Shown one piece after another: positions 30,708 to 42,800 of a stretch of 64,000 nt of DNA. The DNA comes from Sacculina carcini. Lineage: Eukaryota > Arthropoda > Thecostraca > Sacculinidae. The stretch lies in contig OU696587.1 of assembly GCA_916048095.2 (NCBI GenBank), positions 1,938,762 to 2,002,761 of the forward strand, written 5' to 3'. A program made the translations under genes and the position numbers. A model generated the notes under the pieces. It searched no databases. It saw nothing but the letters and a program-made list of their open reading frames with translations, and was not told where the DNA came from. Position 1 is the stretch's first letter. Every line of letters starts with the position of its first letter.

Positions 30708-33005
30708 TTGAGAAACAGCGGGGCGACATTTCAGCGCTTCATGGATGATGCATTTCGTCATCTAACGTGCGCATTCGTGTACCTGGACGACGTTTTGATT
30801 TTTTCTGACAACGCCAAACAGCACGCAGCCGACCTCGCCGCTGTGTTTGATGTGCTTCAGCAGCACCGCCTCCGGCTGGCGTTGGAAAAATGCCAGTTCT
30901 TTTGCGACTGTGTTCAGTTCCTCGGCCACGAGATCAGCGCCAACGGTATCGGCCCTCCGCGTGAACGTGTGTCAGAAATTGCTGAGTTGCAGCGCCCAAA
31001 TGACATCGCCGGTCTGCGCAGATTCTTGGGCATGATCGGATTTTACCGAAGGATGGTGCCACATTTCTCAGATATCGCGTTTCCGCTGACCGAGATACTC
31101 CGAAAACAGCCAAAGAATGTGCAGCTGGAGTGGACGCAGGCCGCTGAGGAAGCATTCGACGCACTCAAGAGTGCCCTGTCGCAAGTGTGTCTGCTGGTCA
31201 CTCCTAACCCAGCGGTTGAGACCTGTCATCTCGTCACGGACTGCTCGTCTCACGCTGCCGGTGCTGCGCTTCATCAGATCGTAAACGGTTTTCCGCAGCC
31301 GATTGCATTTTTCTCCAAAAAACTGTCACAGCCACAACAAAAATATGCAGTCTTTGATCGGGAGCTGCTGGCAGCATATCTGGCCGTGCTGCATTTCCGA
31401 CATACCCTAGAAGGTCGACACGTCGTCTTATTCACGGACCATAAACCACTGGTCGGAGCATTTTACAGTTCGAAGCCGGCGAAATTGGACCGACAACAGC
31501 GCCATCTATCCGTGTTGGCAGAATTCGTCTCTGACGTGCAGCACGTGAAAGGCGCAGATAACGTCGTTGTCGACTGCCTGTCACGACCAGCGTATGCCGT
31601 GAACGTTGACGTCTGGGATCTCCCTGCTCTGGCAGCAGCTCAGGCGTCCGACGAAGAGACGCAGATAAACCTGTCTCGTCTCAAAGCGTTCGAGATTAGT
31701 GGAGACCACCCTCTCTACTGCGACATGTCAACGACACAGCCGCGACCTTTCGTGCCAGGCCCTCTACGGGAAACCATTTTCGCTCATCTTCACGGCATTT
31801 CACATCCCGGCATGCAAGGAAGCATCAAGCTAATCAAAAGCAGATATTGCTGGCCATCATTGTACCGTGACGTCAAATCATGGGTAAAAACATGCTTGGC
31901 GTGCCAGAGATCGAAGGTCCATCGACACACAAAGCCGCCGCCGACGCCGTTCAGTGAGTCTGATGGTCGCTTCGAGACCGTTCACATGGACATCGTGGGA
32001 CCGTTGCCGCCAATGCAGATGCCAGGACATCCTTTTGCAAATCATTTCCGATTTGTGCTGACCTTGCTTGACCGAGCTTCGAAGTGGATTGAAGCTGTCC
32101 CATTGGCAGACATCACCGCCGAGACAGTAGCACGGTCATTCGTCGAGTCTTGGGTGTCTCGTTTTGGTGTACCGGTGTACATCGTGACCGACCGCGGCAA
32201 GCAGCTTGAGGCCGATATGCTCAAGCAAATGGCGACGGTCATCGGTTTCCACCGGCTGCGAACAGCCGCATATCACCCACAGTCCAATGGCATGCTCGAG
32301 AGACGCTACCGTGTGCTGAAAGCTGCGATAATGGTACGCCGCCAGGATTGGTTGGCCGCGCTGCCCGTCGTGCTATTAGGCATGCGGATGCTGCCATCAG
32401 ACGCAGGGGTGTCGCCGTTCAGCACAGTGACGGGAACCGAGCTGATGTGCCCACGTGTACTCGTCGACCCAGCAGCGTCCGCCACTGTGCAACACAGGTT
32501 TGTGAAGGAATTAGCACACCGCATGTCTGAGGTCGATTTTCGCCGCCTGTCCGAGGGCTCAGCACACCGCGAGACAACTGCACACATTCCAATGGAGCTC
32601 GACCGATGTACGCACGTATGGGTACGTGTGGACCGAGTGCGTCACGCGCTGGAAGCGCCGTACCACGGCCCGTTCCGCGTGATTCACCGTGGACCAGTCG
32701 TGATCGCAATCGAGCTACCGTCTGGCGCAACCGACACGGTTTCTATCGCCCGGTTAAAGCCGGCCGTGCTGCCAGTGTTGCCGCCTTCACCGGCGTCGCA
32801 GAAACCAGCTCCAGCTGCGACTCAATCGGCATCGGCAGCCCATCATTCAGGTGACTGTTCTCCAAAAACAAATGCACCGACAGCTGACACACAGGCTGAC
32901 ACACCAGCTATCAGTCAGCATTCCACTGATCAGACAGTGTCTAGTCGAACACGCTCAGGGCGTACAGTACGTTTTAAACGCAAACCTGATTTCTATTATT
33001 TTTGA
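30708..33005 (+). CDS. Pol segment (RT to integrase) of the 28.4-kb Gypsy
   Basis: A 765-codon open stretch of a broken element. From the start it carries the RT palm with RNSGATFQRFMDDAF and YLDDVLIF (about residues 25-35), a connection domain, RNase H (LVTDCSSHAAGAALHQ, VFDRELLAAYLAVLHF, FTDHKPLVGAF), the integrase zinc-binding region (HLHGISHPGMQGSIKLI, CLACQRSK) and the D-D-E core (MDIVGPLPPMQM, VTDRGKQLEADM, HPQSNGMLERRYR). The C-terminus is a Pro/Ala/Thr-rich tail ending with basic residues. Upstream RT residues lie in a neighbouring open stretch. The family integrates a DNA copy of its RNA into the host genome. Confidence 0.88.
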   Translation: MRNSGATFQRFMDDAFRHLTCAFVYLDDVLIFSDNAKQHAADLAAVFDVLQQHRLRLALEKCQFFCDCVQFLGHEISANGIGPPRERVSEIAELQRPNDIAGLRRFLGMIGFYRRMVPHFSDIAFPLTEILRKQPKNVQLEWTQAAEEAFDALKSALSQVCLLVTPNPAVETCHLVTDCSSHAAGAALHQIVNGFPQPIAFFSKKLSQPQQKYAVFDRELLAAYLAVLHFRHTLEGRHVVLFTDHKPLVGAFYSSKPAKLDRQQRHLSVLAEFVSDVQHVKGADNVVVDCLSRPAYAVNVDVWDLPALAAAQASDEETQINLSRLKAFEISGDHPLYCDMSTTQPRPFVPGPLRETIFAHLHGISHPGMQGSIKLIKSRYCWPSLYRDVKSWVKTCLACQRSKVHRHTKPPPTPFSESDGRFETVHMDIVGPLPPMQMPGHPFANHFRFVLTLLDRASKWIEAVPLADITAETVARSFVESWVSRFGVPVYIVTDRGKQLEADMLKQMATVIGFHRLRTAAYHPQSNGMLERRYRVLKAAIMVRRQDWLAALPVVLLGMRMLPSDAGVSPFSTVTGTELMCPRVLVDPAASATVQHRFVKELAHRMSEVDFRRLSEGSAHRETTAHIPMELDRCTHVWVRVDRVRHALEAPYHGPFRVIHRGPVVIAIELPSGATDTVSIARLKPAVLPVLPPSPASQKPAPAATQSASAAHHSGDCSPKTNAPTADTQADTPAISQHSTDQTVSSRTRSGRTVRFKRKPDFYYF

Positions 33006-33541
33006 TGTTTGCGTCATTTACATTTTGTCACATTTTGTAAACTTCTAGTCAGTTTGCGCAACATTATTGTTTTGCGCGATTTATCGATTTGCTGTGGATT
33101 CGTGTTGTCATAATTCATGTTTGAGGTTATTTAATCATGGTTTATTGTTCATTCGTGTTGATATGATTGTTGTCATTGTTATAGCGTGGCAATGATTAGT
33201 TCAATTCGTACAGTGCTGTGGCACATTTACACATGTGTATACACGTTATTTGGTGTGATTTTCATTGTGTGCATTAAACGCTAGGTTCCTGCGATCACAC
33301 CCATGTATTGTCTTGTACTTCATTGTCAAGTTCAACCGCGTTGTTATTGTTTTGATTGCTCCGCAACTGGCAGGGGAGTGACTGTGGCGTATGCGTGTAT
33401 GTGCGTGTATGCAAGTGTAACGTCTGTGTGTAAGCAAGTGTAATGTATGCGTGTATGTTTGGTTTGGTTTTCATTTAGGACACACAAATTCTCAGCGGAA
33501 TTCGATCGGCCCTCGAAATATTCTTCAATGATGAATGTTGT

Positions 33542-34453
33542 TTATATACGTTTGTCGAGGCCTGTCGTTCTCAGATAGATGAATATTTGTCGCATGATGA
33601 AATGAGCTTCTTGCGTCTGTGTCGCCTCTCCGACTAATGTTACTGTGTCCACCGTTTCGATGGAGCGATGCTGTAGTCGTTGAAGAAGTCGTCTTCTTTG
33701 ATCTCTGTATTTCCAGCAGTCAGAGAGAGCCTGGTGGACCGTTTCATCGACGCCATCGCAATGTGGACACGAGGATGCTGCTGAGAGTCCCAGTCTAGCC
33801 ATGTGTTGGTTGAGGCGTGTGTGTCCCGAGCGAAGTCGGAATAAGCTGACGGCTAGTTCTCTGTTGCTGGTGAGCGACCAGATGGTCTCGGTTGATCGGA
33901 CGCGATAAATGTTCTGCAGCAGTTCTGGTAGTGATTGAAGGTTGCGCTGATAGCAGGCCGTTGTCAGTCTTCTCCTATATTCATCGTGTATGCTCTCCCA
34001 TGTGGTGATCGTGGAAATATTTTGTGCTGCTGTCAATGCTCGTTTGGCGGCTCTATCAACCATTTCGTTTCCGGCTATACCTTTATGAGCTGGGACGTAT
34101 TGGAGAACTATTTGTCGGTCACTGTCATATATTGTGTGGAGAAGGTCATGGATCTGGAATATCAAACCTCGTAAATATCTTGGGTCTCTATTTTTTATGG
34201 GATATAGGCCACTCTTGCAGTCTGTATATATGACAAATCGGTCGTATTGTGAATTCTGAATATGTATGAGTTTGATTGCTTGGTATATAGCGAAAATTTC
34301 CGCATGGGCTATCGATGATCCTTCAGGAAGTTTCCAAGTATCAGTATAGTTAATGGTTTGGGCGAAAAGAGCTGCTGATGTTAGATTGCGTTTAGGATCA
34401 TGTGAGCCGTCTGTGAAAATTTTAAAATGGCTACGGTACATTGTATCGTTCAT
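33542..34453 (-). pseudogene. ORF2 RNase H domain of the I-group LINE
   Basis: Type I RNase H with all four acidic positions visible: FTDGSHD, AHAEIFAIYQAI, IYTDCKSG and AGNEMVDRAAKRA. A C-terminal Cys/His patch follows (SCPHCDGVDETVHQALSDC). RNase H marks the I superfamily and is absent from most CR1 LINEs. The domain reads open for 303 codons but is cut off from the reverse transcriptase. Confidence 0.85.
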
Positions 34454-34523
34454 GCAGTTGAAAGCCTGTTCTAGTTCGAAATCTGTATAATTTGGTTGAT
34501 ATAATTCAATAATAATAATAATT

Positions 34524-36736
34524 TTAATTTATAATTTTAGTTGGACAATCTGGTGTGTACATATGTGTGAATATATGATCTAATGAATTTGACCACGGTG
34601 GAATGGGTGAAACTGAATCATGGACGTAAATTGTGTTCTCCGTTTCAGCTGCTGGTACAGATACGTTGTTTCTTGATATGTGGATGTTGGCCACTCGGTA
34701 CAGAGGATGAGGGTTTAGGACTGGTGTATATTCTATGCGTATCCGTGCTTGTGCTTTCACGGTGACTCTGAAGTGTTCAAGTGTCGTAGATGTTGATATA
34801 TCAAGTAGGCTGGTTTCAGCTAGCAATATGTTTATGGGGTTTGAACGAAGGGCTCCAGTGATTATTCTAGCTGCATTATTGACCAGAACTTGTAGTTTTT
34901 TCAGCGAAGAGGCGGATGCTTTTCCATATAGTGAGCTTCCATAACTCAGTCTCGAAAGAATTGCAGATCTGTAGAATATTTTTAAAACATGTGCTGAAGT
35001 ACCCCAGCTTCTGCCAGTTAAACTTCTCATTATTCCCAAGCGCTTGTTTCCATCCACTCGAAGTTTCTCAATATGATGCTGCCAATTCAAGGCTGGACCG
35101 TTCAATTCCATCCCTAGGAAACGATGATGTGTTGTGAATGCTATTTGTTGGTTGAATAGTGTTATGCTGGGGAGTATGTTGGTAATTCTTTGTTTGGTAA
35201 AATACATCCAACAACTTTTTTCTATGTTGATGGTGAGACCAATGTTGGTTAGCCAACTCCCAGCACTTCTAGGTCGAATGACACATTTGTAATGGCAGAC
35301 TCTATTGTTGGTGCTCGGCTGAAAAGCGTCATGTCATCCGCGTAAATGATCACCTGAGAATGTTGGGGGCTCGGCATCGTCGCCATAAGTATGTTAAATA
35401 AAACTGGGCTCAACGGGGATCCTTGTGGGAGTCCTTGCGTGATTCTCTTCTGTCGGGACAAATGACCATTCACTGATACCTGGAAGGAGCGTCCTTCCAA
35501 AAACGATTGTAACCATTTCAGAGGGGACCCTACTACTCCGCACTTCGCCAATGTAGATGTCATGACTTTTCTGGGTACATGATCAAAAGCGCCATGCACA
35601 TCTAGATAAATACTAACCATGACCTGTTTGGACTCATATGTGCTAATTATGTTGTCATTAAAATGGGATATGGCATCTATTGCACTCCTTTGGGGTCGGA
35701 TTCCCATTTGATGTTCCTTTAGAATCTGCCGTGTTTCAATCCACCACGAAAGCCTGTGTGCAGCCATTCTTTCTAATGTCTTCCCAATACATGATAAAAT
35801 TGATATAGGACGATATGATTCTGGAGAAGAAAGGTCTTTTCCTTCCTTAGGCAGTGGGACTATGTAGGCAGATTTCTAAATGCCGGGGAAAATTCCACTT
35901 TGCCAACTATGGTTAAAGGTATTTAAAAGTTGATATTGGCAATCCGCAGGGAACTGTCTATTGAATGGGTAGATAATTCCATCTGGGCCTGGGGCTGATC
36001 TCCGTGGGAGTACCTTGAGCTGTGCCTGAAATTCATTGTGATTGAATGGAAGCGCAAGATCCTGGTTGACTCCAATATAGGCGCATTGATCCGTTAGGTC
36101 ATCTCTATAAGAATGGTTTTGGGGGGTAATGGCACCTAATCGCGCTGTTAGGTGATTTGAAAAGTATTCCGTTTTTTCTTGATCATTGCTGAATAACTGT
36201 CCAAGGTATTTCAGTGGAAATGTTGATTTTCGGCCTTTATTATTCATGGAATTGAGGAATCTCCAAGTTGAGCTGATACTGGATGTATGTTTAAGTTGTG
36301 AACAATGTGTCTTCCAGGCTGATTTTTTGGCATGCAGTATTATCTTGCGACTTGTTGCATTCAACTTATTGTAGAGTATTCGGTTTGTTGAAGTCGGGTT
36401 CGATCTCCATTTTCGGTATGCTCTTCTTCGCTCGTTTATTGAAATTTTGCATGCCTCTGTCCACCAAGGTACTCCTGCTTTGTGTGTAGATTTAGTTTTT
36501 GCGCAATGGAACACCTCAGAAGCAGCCTGTTTCATTATGCTTGTTATTTCTTCAATTTTCAGTGTAGTGTGTTGCTGTGCTTGCATCTGTTGACTAACTT
36601 TGATTCTATAATGTGGCCAATTTTGTTCAATAATCTTCCAACGGGGTAAACAACCCACTCTCATACTGGCTGTCAACTCAAAAAAAAGATCCCATGATCG
36701 GTATGTGATCGCTGGGGAGGTGGTAGCCTTGTTCAA
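34524..36736 (-). pseudogene. ORF2 reverse transcriptase domain of the I-group LINE
   Basis: RT fingers and palm occur in several frames: SAPGPDGIIYP near 35.98 kb, RPISILSCIGKTLERM near 35.8 kb, SIYLDVHGAFDHVPRK near 35.6 kb, GLPQGSPLSPVLFN near 35.42 kb and the catalytic YADD near 35.34 kb. The thumb region follows at 34524-35207 (LGMELNGPALNWQHHI, AILSRLSYGSSLYG). An in-frame stop near 35.87 kb and a frame change near 35.2 kb make it non-functional. Confidence 0.85.
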
Positions 36737-37346
36737 ATGTTACATTCTGGAACAACTCGTCGCCAATGAACAAGTCTAGTGTAGTTAATGCACCATTTGC
36801 GGAATTTGTTCTCGTGGGCAATCCTGGGGGTGAAAGGAGGTCCAAGTGGCTGTGTTGCGTCAGGAATGAGAACAGTTCATGCCCGGCTGCATTCTGAAGA
36901 GCTGGAGTTAGCATCGGGCTCCACAAAATATGATGGGCATTGAAATCTCCAATAATCATTACTGGTGAGGATAATTGGGATAAATAATGATCCAGAGCCG
37001 CAAGAGTCAGCTGGTTTGGGGGAGCATATATTGCGGCTATGGAAATTACTTTATTATTGATAGTGACTTGAGCAGCCACAACATCTATTGTGTTGAATGG
37101 TTGGTGTACAATAGGTATTGGCGAAAATGTTAATGAGCTTCTTATTGCTAGTAATGCTCCTCCACCTCTTGTGTCTCTATCTTTCCTAATAATACTAAAG
37201 TCATTAATTATGCAGGTGCCCGCTTGATCTAACCAAGTCTCGGTGATGCCTAGTATATGGATTTCGTTATCTTCTGCAAATAATTGTATTTCTTCTTGTT
37301 TATATTTAATTGATCTTGCGTTCCAGAGTGCTATTTTAAGACTCAT
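36678..37346 (-). pseudogene. ORF2 endonuclease domain of the I-group LINE
   Basis: APE-type endonuclease that would nick the target DNA. Visible motifs: LKIALWNARSI at the N-terminus, GITETWL, AIYAPPNQ, MIIGDFNAHHILW and LPSDHIPIM near the C-terminus. The catalytic Asp, Asn and His positions are present. The frame changes at about 36.7 kb before the reverse transcriptase, so ORF2 as a whole is a pseudogene. Confidence 0.85.
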
Positions 37347-37532
37347 TCTGGCAGTTTAGGCAGAGTTGAAGTACCTTTGGTAAAATTTCTATGAGTATTG
37401 CTTTTAGCTCTCTGCCTTGCAGGTAAAGATGAATGACTTCCATGAATAGTGGTGCAGCCTGTTTCGAGGTGTTGGACTCGTTTTTTTTGTTTGAAGTCTG
37501 ATCAATGGGCATGTGTGCTGATTTTCTTGATG

Positions 37533-38891
37533 TCATCCCCAAAGAGGTGTATCTGGGGTAATTTTGTTTTCCCCTTGTGTTTGTACCTTGCCATTATGAA
37601 TCCTAAGGGGTTTGGGTACAACTCTTCTAGTCTCAACCAGTGACTCACTCCCAGAGTCCGCTGTTTCTGTCGAACTGACATTTCTTGTTCGATGGATTGT
37701 ACGAGTGAACTTTCTAGTATGTCTTTTCTTTCTGGTTGTTTGTCCCTGTTGGCTACATTGGGGTATAACAACGTGTTCTTGAGATGTTACTTCGTTTTGC
37801 ATTGCAACCTTATCATTCAAGTTTCCTGTATTGGAGTCATTATTGAGGATGTCAAACCGGTTGGTTAGAGCTGCTGAAAAAGTGCGTGGCGTGGATTTGG
37901 ATGGTGTTGGCAGCAATGGTCGGATAACTTCACGTTGTTTGTTTGAGTCTGCCGAAGTCTGTGTGTTTATGTTTGATAGAGGCTTGCGTTTGACTGAGTG
38001 GAAGTACTCTCTGATGTCCTTAATTATTTCGGGTAGTGGTCTACGAGCTGCAAGCCCTTCATTGTATAGCTCTTGTGCGTGTTGGTTTATCTTACAGCTG
38101 GCAGCTATAGGTCGGTGGGACTCACCGCATTGAAAACAGTAGCTGTTTTCTTGACATTTTTCTGGTGTTGCGTCGGCGTCATTCATTTCTTGTTGTTGTG
38201 TGATCATATGCGTGCTGCTATAACGGGAACATCTTACTTTGTTTGAACACGAGTATCTGCTGTGTCCTAATTCCAAACAGTTTGTACACCTCAATATGGG
38301 AGGGTGATACGTGTGAACGGGGAAGCTGATATAGTCGAAATATACTTTTGTGGGCAGTGGACCTCTTACAGATAGTTTGATGCACGCGTATTTACTGTTT
38401 TGTCCTGGTCGGATGGGTTCCCATCCAATTTGCACAAGTTCTGACCCATTATTCAGCCTGATGTCTCTCTTGACGTCCTCGATATCTGTCTCACATTTCC
38501 TCAAGGGACCAAATCTACCGTGATTGATATCAGTTTCGTAGGCGTAGGAGCGCCTTGCTGTTAAGGTCCATTTGACCATGCGCGGGGTAGTGACCACAAA
38601 TTGTTCTCCATTGATGATGGGGGCACATTTTGGATCTTGTAGAGCGGTGTGTTTCACCTGTACGAGCGCTGATACTTTCCCGAGAGGACGCAGCTCTTTG
38701 ATGTACACGCCGAGTGGCGAGCCCCTGAGAGCAGATGTAGCTTGAGTAGGAAGACTCGATATATCTCCTTCTTGAGTGTTAGTACGTGTAATGATCAGCG
38801 TGAAGTCATCTTGATCGGTGTCACCAGCAGATGACACTCTGCCTCTCTTGGAGACAGCTGTCATATTGGATGAACCACGTTGTGAAATCAC
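37533..38891 (-). CDS. ORF1 nucleic-acid-binding protein of the I-group LINE
   Basis: A 452-residue open frame. The N-terminus is charged. A central region with KVYFDYISFPVHTYHPP leads into Cys/His knuckles around residues 200-265 (CTNCLELGHSRYSC, CFQCGESHRPIAASC), as in I and Jockey ORF1 proteins that coat the LINE RNA. The C-terminal third is basic (TTRKKRHTRKFTRTIHRTR). No internal stop is seen, so ORF1 is better preserved than ORF2. The frame ends shortly before ORF2. Confidence 0.82.
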   Translation of the reverse strand: MISQRGSSNMTAVSKRGRVSSAGDTDQDDFTLIITRTNTQEGDISSLPTQATSALRGSPLGVYIKELRPLGKVSALVQVKHTALQDPKCAPIINGEQFVVTTPRMVKWTLTARRSYAYETDINHGRFGPLRKCETDIEDVKRDIRLNNGSELVQIGWEPIRPGQNSKYACIKLSVRGPLPTKVYFDYISFPVHTYHPPILRCTNCLELGHSRYSCSNKVRCSRYSSTHMITQQQEMNDADATPEKCQENSYCFQCGESHRPIAASCKINQHAQELYNEGLAARRPLPEIIKDIREYFHSVKRKPLSNINTQTSADSNKQREVIRPLLPTPSKSTPRTFSAALTNRFDILNNDSNTGNLNDKVAMQNEVTSQEHVVIPQCSQQGQTTRKKRHTRKFTRTIHRTRNVSSTETADSGSESLVETRRVVPKPLRIHNGKVQTQGENKITPDTPLWG

Positions 38892-39887
38892 TGCCTGGGA
38901 TACGCCGTGAAATCACTAACACTAAGCACTTTGAAAACCACTGAATGCTGTAACAACGGAACACAAGTTGGCGTGACCAATGTCAAACAAAGAATCCGTG
39001 CGAAAGATGCGTGTATGTGTGTAAGCAAGTGTAATGTATGCGTGTATTTGAGTAAGCAAGTGTAGAGTATGCGTGTCTGTGCGTATGTAACAAGTGTGGC
39101 AGTTTGTGCGAATGTGTGTGTGAAGCTTGTGTGTATGAACGTTTGTATGTTTGTCTGTAGCCCTAAGTGTCAGTGTGATTGTGCGTGTGAGAATCATGGT
39201 GTAGGTTTGTGTGAGTCAATGTGTATGTGTGCGTGTGTGCACCGTTTCACGTCACGTGACCGAAAGTTATTTAATCCATGACTAAGCACAGCAATGTGAA
39301 TTCCAGGCCAGTCATTTGTCAGGTATTGAGCTGTTCTTGTCCGGTGCCACAATACACCCAGCTTTGTCTGTGCCATCTTTTTATGTGGCTTGACCACCAC
39401 AGTACAATGTTTTTTTTGTGTGTGCAAAGTGTAAAAAACATAAAAAACAACCTTCTAAAAAACGTTTTTTCTAAAAATAACGTGGTTCTTGTTTCGTTTT
39501 TTTAAACCGGTTTTTTCAAACCCTGGTTTAAACCATGGTTTAAAAAACATGATTTAAACCATGGTTTAACCATGGTTCAAACTGTAAGTGTTTTTTTTAA
39601 ATTGGTTTTTTGACAGAAATGATTTTTCTCATATAGGAATGATTAAATATTTTCAGAATAAGTAAATGAGTTCATTAATACAGTTTTAAATCTTCACATA
39701 TATTACTTTTTGGCATGATTTTATGGGCTTGCACGATATGGGAAACATTTTTATTAACATTTTTGGTTTTTGCTGGGGAAGCATTGTAGTGGGTATTTAT
39801 GAGAAATCCTAAATTTTTACCACAAAACATTTGAGTTTCTATGAAAAACACTATTTTTAGAAACCTCTGAGTTAAAAATATACTGTG

Positions 39888-42800
39888 TGTAGTGTCCGCA
39901 CGCACGCATGAATTATTGCAGCAAGAAGAAACGCTCTAAACCACACGATATATTAACGCAAGATTACAGCACAATTTTACAGCACGAACTCACGATGCAG
40001 AATGCCTCAACCTCAAACACCAAGGCCAGCACCGTACCGTAAGCGGTAGCAACCCATGCACGCTCAGCATTCACTCGCCTCATGTAACCGTACACTCAGC
40101 ATTCCTCGAATCATGTAGGTGTATCGCGTATCATGTAAGTGTGTCAAGTATCATGTAACATGTAGCTCACTGTACGCTTCTAACCGAACCCTGACATTAC
40201 ATATCCCCGCTCTTAAGAAATCACTAGTCCATAAGACGAGCCGACAGCCAGCGGCGACGACCGCTCGATGACGATGGAAGTTGACGGGGCGGATCTTCGT
40301 TTATCTCCAGCGATCCGTGGCCGGGTACCGTTACTCGGTAGCGGTTCGGCAGTTTCACTGGTCCTTTGTGTTGGTCGAGGCGAAGCAGGTGACGACGCTG
40401 ACCAAATTTCAGTGTCGGTCTCGTCGTCTGCGGCACGTGGTACAACACATAATCTGGTCTTGGCCAGGTGTGCCACATTACGGACGGAACCGTCCTCCAA
40501 TCGATAAGCAGCACCTTGTCGCCCTACTATGCGCACTGGACCGGAGAAACGTCTGCCGGTCTTCCCGACATGCCCACTAACCCGAGCATATACGTAGTCT
40601 CCGATTTGCATGGACGGTACTCGGACACTCATGCGGCGATCATAATGACGCTTATGGCGGCGCTGCTCACGTTGTACCCTGCTGGTGAGTTCTCTATGCT
40701 CAGCTCTTGAACCCCGTTCCGCTGTTGTCACGATGGGAAGAGAAAGACGCATCGGCCGTCCATGTAGGAGTTGCGAAGGCGGCTGACCTGTAGTACATTG
40801 TGGTGTCGCTCGATACCTCCCCAACAGTGTGAGCATTTGCTCCCGCATCGACTGTTCCGATGATGAAATACAGCAGTTTTTCAGCCACGTTTTTAATGTC
40901 CGGTTGAATCTTTCGATGGCTCCGTTTGACTGTGGCCAATACGCTGAACAGCGGCGATGAGTGATGTTTCTCTGCTTGAGGTTCGTCTCCATCTCTGTGC
41001 TCACCAACTGTCGACCATTGTCTGTTATCAATTCATCTGGGTATCCTTCTCTGGCCTATATGTTACTCAAAAATTGGATAATGTCGCGGGTCTCAATAGT
41101 CTCAGAAAACCCAATTTCCACCCATTTGGAGAAATAGTCTATTAGCGTTATGATGTAGCGATGTTGAGGTAGAGTTCCGCGGATAGGACCGACAATGTCC
41201 AACCCCAGTTTGGACCACGCTTGTTGTGGATATGCTACTGGTTGTAAAGGTGCAGGTTTGGCGCGATTGCAGTTGACCTTGTCGCTTGACTGACACTGAA
41301 CGCAGTTGTTGACCGTCTTCTGGACATCGCTGTTTACTCCCGGCCACCACGCCACACAGCGCAGGAACTGTCGAGTCCTAACAATGCAAATAAGCCATCA
41401 TGTGATGCTTGAGCTCGTTATAGATATTTAGAACGTAGCTGCTTCGGTATCACGGCCTGATGGTCTGCGCGCACTACAATGCGGTCCACGATTGACAATT
41501 CGTTTTGCATGTTGAAGCAGGGACGTATCAGCTCACTGCACGATTTCGCCGTCTTCGGAAACCCCTTCACTAGCTCTGGTCTCAGTTCAGTTAGCTGTTC
41601 ATCTTGTCGCGATGCCTCGTTGAGCTCTTCGCGACTGACGACTGACGTCTCCTCGGCCAAAAAAGCAATCACTTCGTCCGTGTCTGCCAGCACCTCTCCG
41701 ATGTCTTCTCGCGAGGCTGGCAGTCGCGACAGGGCATCTGCTCCAAGTATTTTCGCGCCTGACACGTACTCAACACTGTATGAATACGGAATTAACCGAG
41801 ACTGCCGCCTGGCGATTCTTGCACCTGCGCGACCACTGAATTTAGCCGATAATATTGTCGTCAATGCTGAGTGGTCCGTCCTTAGCTTAAATGAGCGCCC
41901 GAAAAGGTAAACTTTCCATTTTTCCACCGCCAAGACAGCTGCCAACGCTTCTCTTTCCGTAACTGAGTAACGTTTCTCGCAGTCGGAAAACCTGTAGCTC
42001 CAAAACTATACTATGTGTTCTTGACCCGATTCCTCTACTTGAGACAACACAGCTCCGGCGCCGGTTTCGCTTGCGTCTGTTGTTACCACTGTCGCTCGGT
42101 CGGTGTCGAAGCGCTCCAGAGGTCGATCATCAACTACGAGGCGCTTCAGTTCATCACATGCATCGGTATGAGCCGTACTCCAATCAAATGTGTTGCCCTT
42201 CTTTAAAAGATTCAACAGAGGAGCAGCGACGCCAGCGTACCTCCGTATAAATTGAGCGAGCCAACTGCAAAGACCTAGAAAACTAAGTAGTTCTGCAGCA
42301 TTTGTCGGTGTTGGCGCTTCTCGCACAGCTAGTAGATGGTTATCTGACGGAAGTACGCCTGCGTTTGTGATACAAAACCCGCAGAACTTGACCTTTGGTT
42401 GTGCGTAGTTGCACTTGTCGTGGCTCAACGTGATGTTGGCCATCTGCAACGTCTTCATCACCTGCGCGAGACGTTTGTCATGAACTTCGCGGTTTGGACT
42501 ACAGATGACAATGTCGGCCATGTAATGTACACAACCCTTTACATCTCTCAGAACGTCGTCCAACATCTTTTGGAACGCTGCACCTGCCGAGGCGAGTCCA
42601 AATGGTACGCGTTTGTATTGGTAAAGACCATCGTGGGTTATAAATGCCGTCACGTGTCGCGACTCGGGGTGCAGCTGCAGTTGATGATAGGCTGCTTTCA
42701 GATCGAGCTTAGTGAAGATTCGGCCCTTTAGCTTGTCAATAAGCTCGGTCACAGTCGGAATCGGGTGCACCTCCGTTACGATCTGTTTGTTCGGGCCCCT

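Larger units (their letters stand above)
33458..39006 (-). mobile_element. I-group LINE, near full length, inserted in an LTR
   Basis: 5,549 bp on the minus strand, flanked by the 11-bp duplication ATGCGTGTATG (33447-33457 and 39007-39017). ORF1 (37533-38891) is followed by ORF2 (33542-37346) with endonuclease, reverse transcriptase and RNase H. The 3' end is short, reading AAAACCAAACCAAA. ORF2 is damaged in about four places: a frame change near 36.7 kb, a TAG at about 35.87 kb, a frame change near 35.2 kb, and a break between 34.52 and 34.45 kb. Because it lies in the 3' LTR of the 28.4-kb Gypsy, it is the youngest insertion of its nest. Confidence 0.9.
28426..39401 (+). mobile_element. CsRn1-like Ty3/Gypsy element, 3' LTR split by a LINE
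   Basis: Flanked by the 4-bp duplication GTAC (28422-28425 and 39402-39405). The 5' LTR is 28426-28895. The 3' LTR is 33383-33457 plus 39018-39401, separated by a LINE. The primer site starts TGGTGCCCCGAGGG at 28899. Gag is about 28967-29760, protease about 29770-30130, RT about 30380-30960, RNase H about 31150-31600, integrase about 31740-32600, followed by a basic tail to 33005. A CAGGGGAG purine tract precedes the 3' LTR. It is broken, with about three interruptions. The 4-bp duplication and tRNA-Trp-like primer site fit what is known of the CsRn1 clade. The LTRs differ at roughly eight sites plus small indels. Confidence 0.9.
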